Below are positions 62,448-64,000 of a DNA stretch of 64,000 nt, in pieces. The DNA is taken from contig NZ_AP021874.1 of NCBI RefSeq assembly GCF_009688945.1, forward strand, positions 3,410,001 through 3,474,000, written 5' to 3'. A program made the translations under genes and the position numbers. The notes beneath the pieces are model-generated. The model worked only from the letters and a program-made list of their open reading frames with translations, made no database searches and was not told the origin of the DNA. How positions within the stretch are numbered: the first letter of the stretch is position 1; every line of letters starts with the position of its first letter. The stretch is from Desulfosarcina alkanivorans (lineage in GTDB: Bacteria > Desulfobacterota > Desulfobacteria > Desulfobacterales > Desulfosarcinaceae).

Positions 62448-62760
62448 GGATGTTCTCCTGTATGGTCGTCATTGTTGACAGCCGGGGCAACGGGTCCGGA
62501 CCGACCATCGTTGACGCCCGCTCGACAAAGTATGTCTTTCCCTGACCTTTAAGAAAAAGGGCTGGGCAAGGCCAGAGGGAGAAGGCGGCATGAAATTACG
62601 CCGACGACCGATAACGCTGTCCCCAACTTTTTTCTTAACGGCTATACTACCGCGTATCCGGGCTCAGGGCAATACAGTTGACGACGGAATGCGGCGACAC
62701 CATTTTAAGACGTCGGCTTAAGATTCAAACCATCATGATCACGGCCTGTTGAGGAAACAA
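62448..62760. other. Intergenic region, no gene recognised
   Basis: A 313-base gap lies between the divergent efpL gene and the unknown gene at 62761. A TATACT-like box near 62643 and a TTGACG near 62678 are possible promoter pieces, but neither forms a good pair. Nothing else was recognised. Confidence 0.35.
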
Positions 62761-63117
62761 GTGAACGAAGACATCTGGCTGGAAAAAATGCGGCGGACGA
62801 CGATGACCGGTGAACAGCAGCAGCAGCTGTTTGAAAAAATCGGCGCCATCCTTAAACGCGCCATCGATGACCGGTCACCCCAAAAACGACCGGCGGGCAA
62901 AGCGGGCCTCAGGGCCGAAAAAGGCTACTACCGCCTCCTGTACCTGGAGGGAGACGTCCATGAACAAGCGGATCGTGAGGCCCTGGCCGATGGATGGGAA
63001 CACCTGAACGGGATATTGCGCCAACTGACGGATCTCCCCGAAATCCGGGCGGAGATCCTGGCGGGGGTTATGGCCACCGTGGATGAGATCACCGGTCAGC
63101 TGCCCGGCGCTGATTGA
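62761..63117 (+). CDS. Conserved-looking small protein, function unknown
   Basis: A 118-residue protein that I do not recognise. It is mostly helical with a hydrophilic, acidic/basic mix (EKMRRTTMTGEQQQQLFEKIGAILKRAI; EKGYYRLLYLEGDVHEQADREALADGWEHL). It has no signal peptide, TM or metal motif. The GTG at 62761 has a GAGGAA site 5 nt upstream; a TTG at 62749 is the alternative. Translation looks plausible from codon use and the ribosome site. It stands alone, divergent from efpL. Confidence 0.55.
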   Translation: MNEDIWLEKMRRTTMTGEQQQQLFEKIGAILKRAIDDRSPQKRPAGKAGLRAEKGYYRLLYLEGDVHEQADREALADGWEHLNGILRQLTDLPEIRAEILAGVMATVDEITGQLPGAD

Positions 63118-63679
63118 CGACCGGTTGAGCATAACAGGCAAATGATGCGCCGCCACTTTCGCCGCTCCATTCTGTGCCTTCGCGCCGAGCCCCGATAAAA
63201 GCGGAGGCCCCCCGCAAGCCGCATCAAGGAAGTGTAGATGGTTTTATAGGGTTTACAGGCCATCCGGGCCAAACGTACAATTAACATCGTCATTCCGCTG
63301 TTGTACAATGGCACCCATCGATTATCCCGACCGGCCCACACCGCTCTCCTAAGGCAAGCCATGCACACCGCAGGGAATGCAGTCCGATTCCATTGGCAAC
63401 GACTGGATGTTCACAAACTGACACTGAAGCCCTGTGGCCACCGTTTCCTGTGGTGGGCCTTGACCGCTGGCCGAAGTTCGTTGCCGGTTGCAGTCAGAAT
63501 GACCGGAGACAGGGACAAAACCATACCAGGAGGGCGAATGCAAAAAACCGGGTCCATGAAATTGCTCCTGTCCGGCCTTCAGGTGGAAGGGTCCGCCTGA
63601 AGGCCGGCAATCGACCTTTCCCAACCCACCGATACCGGCGGTAAAAAGCCATCGCTGCCGGACAGCAAGGAGGTGAAAA
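63118..63679. other. Intergenic region with a strong hairpin
   Basis: A 562-base gap lies between two unknown genes. Open frames here lack support. Its one clear feature is the perfect long inverted repeat at 63572-63607, described separately. Confidence 0.5.
63572..63607. repeat. 15-bp inverted repeat before unknown gene
   Basis: Arms CCGGCCTTCAGGTGG and CCGCCTGAAGGCCGG pair over 15 positions (one G-T in RNA) with a 6-base loop. No T-run follows on either strand. It lies about 72 bases upstream of the 98-residue protein gene at 63680. It could be an RNA leader element or a protein-binding palindrome. Confidence 0.6.
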
Positions 63680-63976
63680 ATGGTCATCATCAGTGCGCTT
63701 TGTTTTCCCCAGGAAAGCGCCAATAAAGTGGGAAAGCGCTTTCTGGAAATCGCTCCGCCACCGGACTATATGAGCATGAAAGGCCCCTATATCAAGGGAA
63801 CCGAGCAGGGAATCCGGGCCATCGAGATATTTGAGCTGGATGAAACCAAGCTGGCCGTGGGCCTGGATTATGTCACCCAACGGTCCGTTTCCTATTTCGG
63901 CATTCCCGGCTTCACCTACGAGACCAATGTCTATTTCGAGGCCCAGGAGTCGCTGAAGCTGATCGGCCTGGCCTGA
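63680..63976 (+). CDS. Small protein of unknown function
   Basis: A 98-residue protein that I do not recognise. A strong AAGGAGGTG ribosome site stands before the ATG, so translation is likely. The sequence reads as a compact soluble domain (VIISALCFPQESANKVGKRF, then KGPYIKGTEQGIRAIEIFELDETKLAVGLDYV). No signal peptide, TM or metal motif is visible. It follows a long hairpin (63572-63607) and stands at the window's end. The remaining 24 bases hold no gene start I can support. Confidence 0.7.
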   Translation: MVIISALCFPQESANKVGKRFLEIAPPPDYMSMKGPYIKGTEQGIRAIEIFELDETKLAVGLDYVTQRSVSYFGIPGFTYETNVYFEAQESLKLIGLA

Positions 63977-64000
63977 CACCATGGTATTCTGGTCCGGCAA

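Noticed and set aside
63301..63600. Possible 99-residue gene on the plus strand
   Set aside because: No ribosome site or domain, and it spans the strong hairpin at 63572-63607; treated as non-coding.

Overview
The window looks like chromosome of a sulfate-reducing Desulfobacterota bacterium, close to Desulfosarcina/Desulfobacteraceae. This is inferred from protein flavour and gene order, not from a database search. Supporting signs are moderately high GC, a DUF4390-NtrYX block, a selenium-associated type LysR regulator, a complete branched-chain amino acid ABC operon, many cysteine-cluster and 4Fe-4S proteins, and an NhaD-type antiporter. Genes are dense, and most belong to long co-oriented runs with overlapping starts and stops.

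Layout. 1-7.8 kb (minus): a flavoprotein with a TTG start, a hybrid histidine kinase paired with an orphan family-5 solute-binding protein, and the YifB/ComM AAA ATPase. 8.0-15.3 kb (plus): lpxC, then DUF4390 - NtrY-like kinase - NtrX-like regulator - rsmD - coaD - LysR. 15.4-28.5 kb (minus): one long RNA/translation cluster, which in transcription order is tRNA-Gly(CCC), rimP, nusA, infB, DUF503/ylxP, rbfA, nrnA, truB, rpsO, pnp, M16 peptidase, dut and walJ-like. 28.7-35.3 kb (minus): a HsdR_N-like protein and a deaminase, then infC, rpmI, rplT, pheS, pheT and a MerR regulator. 35.4-44.8 kb: dgt with two YkgJ cysteine-cluster genes, an Na/Pi cotransporter-PhoU fusion, a YcgN-type protein with a polycysteine 4Fe-4S protein, an M1 peptidase and a ChaN lipoprotein. 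44.9-53.5 kb (minus): NhaD with an internal PAS domain, a lytic transglycosylase, and livKHMGF behind a good sigma-70-like promoter. 53.7-58.4 kb (plus): NAD kinase, a TolB-like/FG-GAP repeat protein and an outer-membrane porin. 58.4-60.5 kb: REP-like palindromes, one of them split by a complete group II intron with its maturase. 60.6-64 kb: a small membrane protein, an HD-GYP protein, an EfpL (YeiP)-type EF-P paralogue and two unrecognised small genes.

How they work together: about half of the window is housekeeping (ribosome assembly, initiation, RNA decay, Phe-tRNA charging, lipid A, CoA, NADP). The rest is envelope, transport and sensing. The points most worth a second look are the PAS-in-NhaD fusion, the group II intron inserted exactly into a REP palindrome (which fixes both of its ends), the NtrX-like regulator whose sigma-54 contact loop reads GAIAGS instead of GAFTGA, the ATA start of infC followed by a terminator before rpmI-rplT, the lone HsdR_N-like domain with a lost catalytic Glu, and the solute-binding protein/kinase pair. 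No CRISPR array, prophage or obvious defence island was seen.
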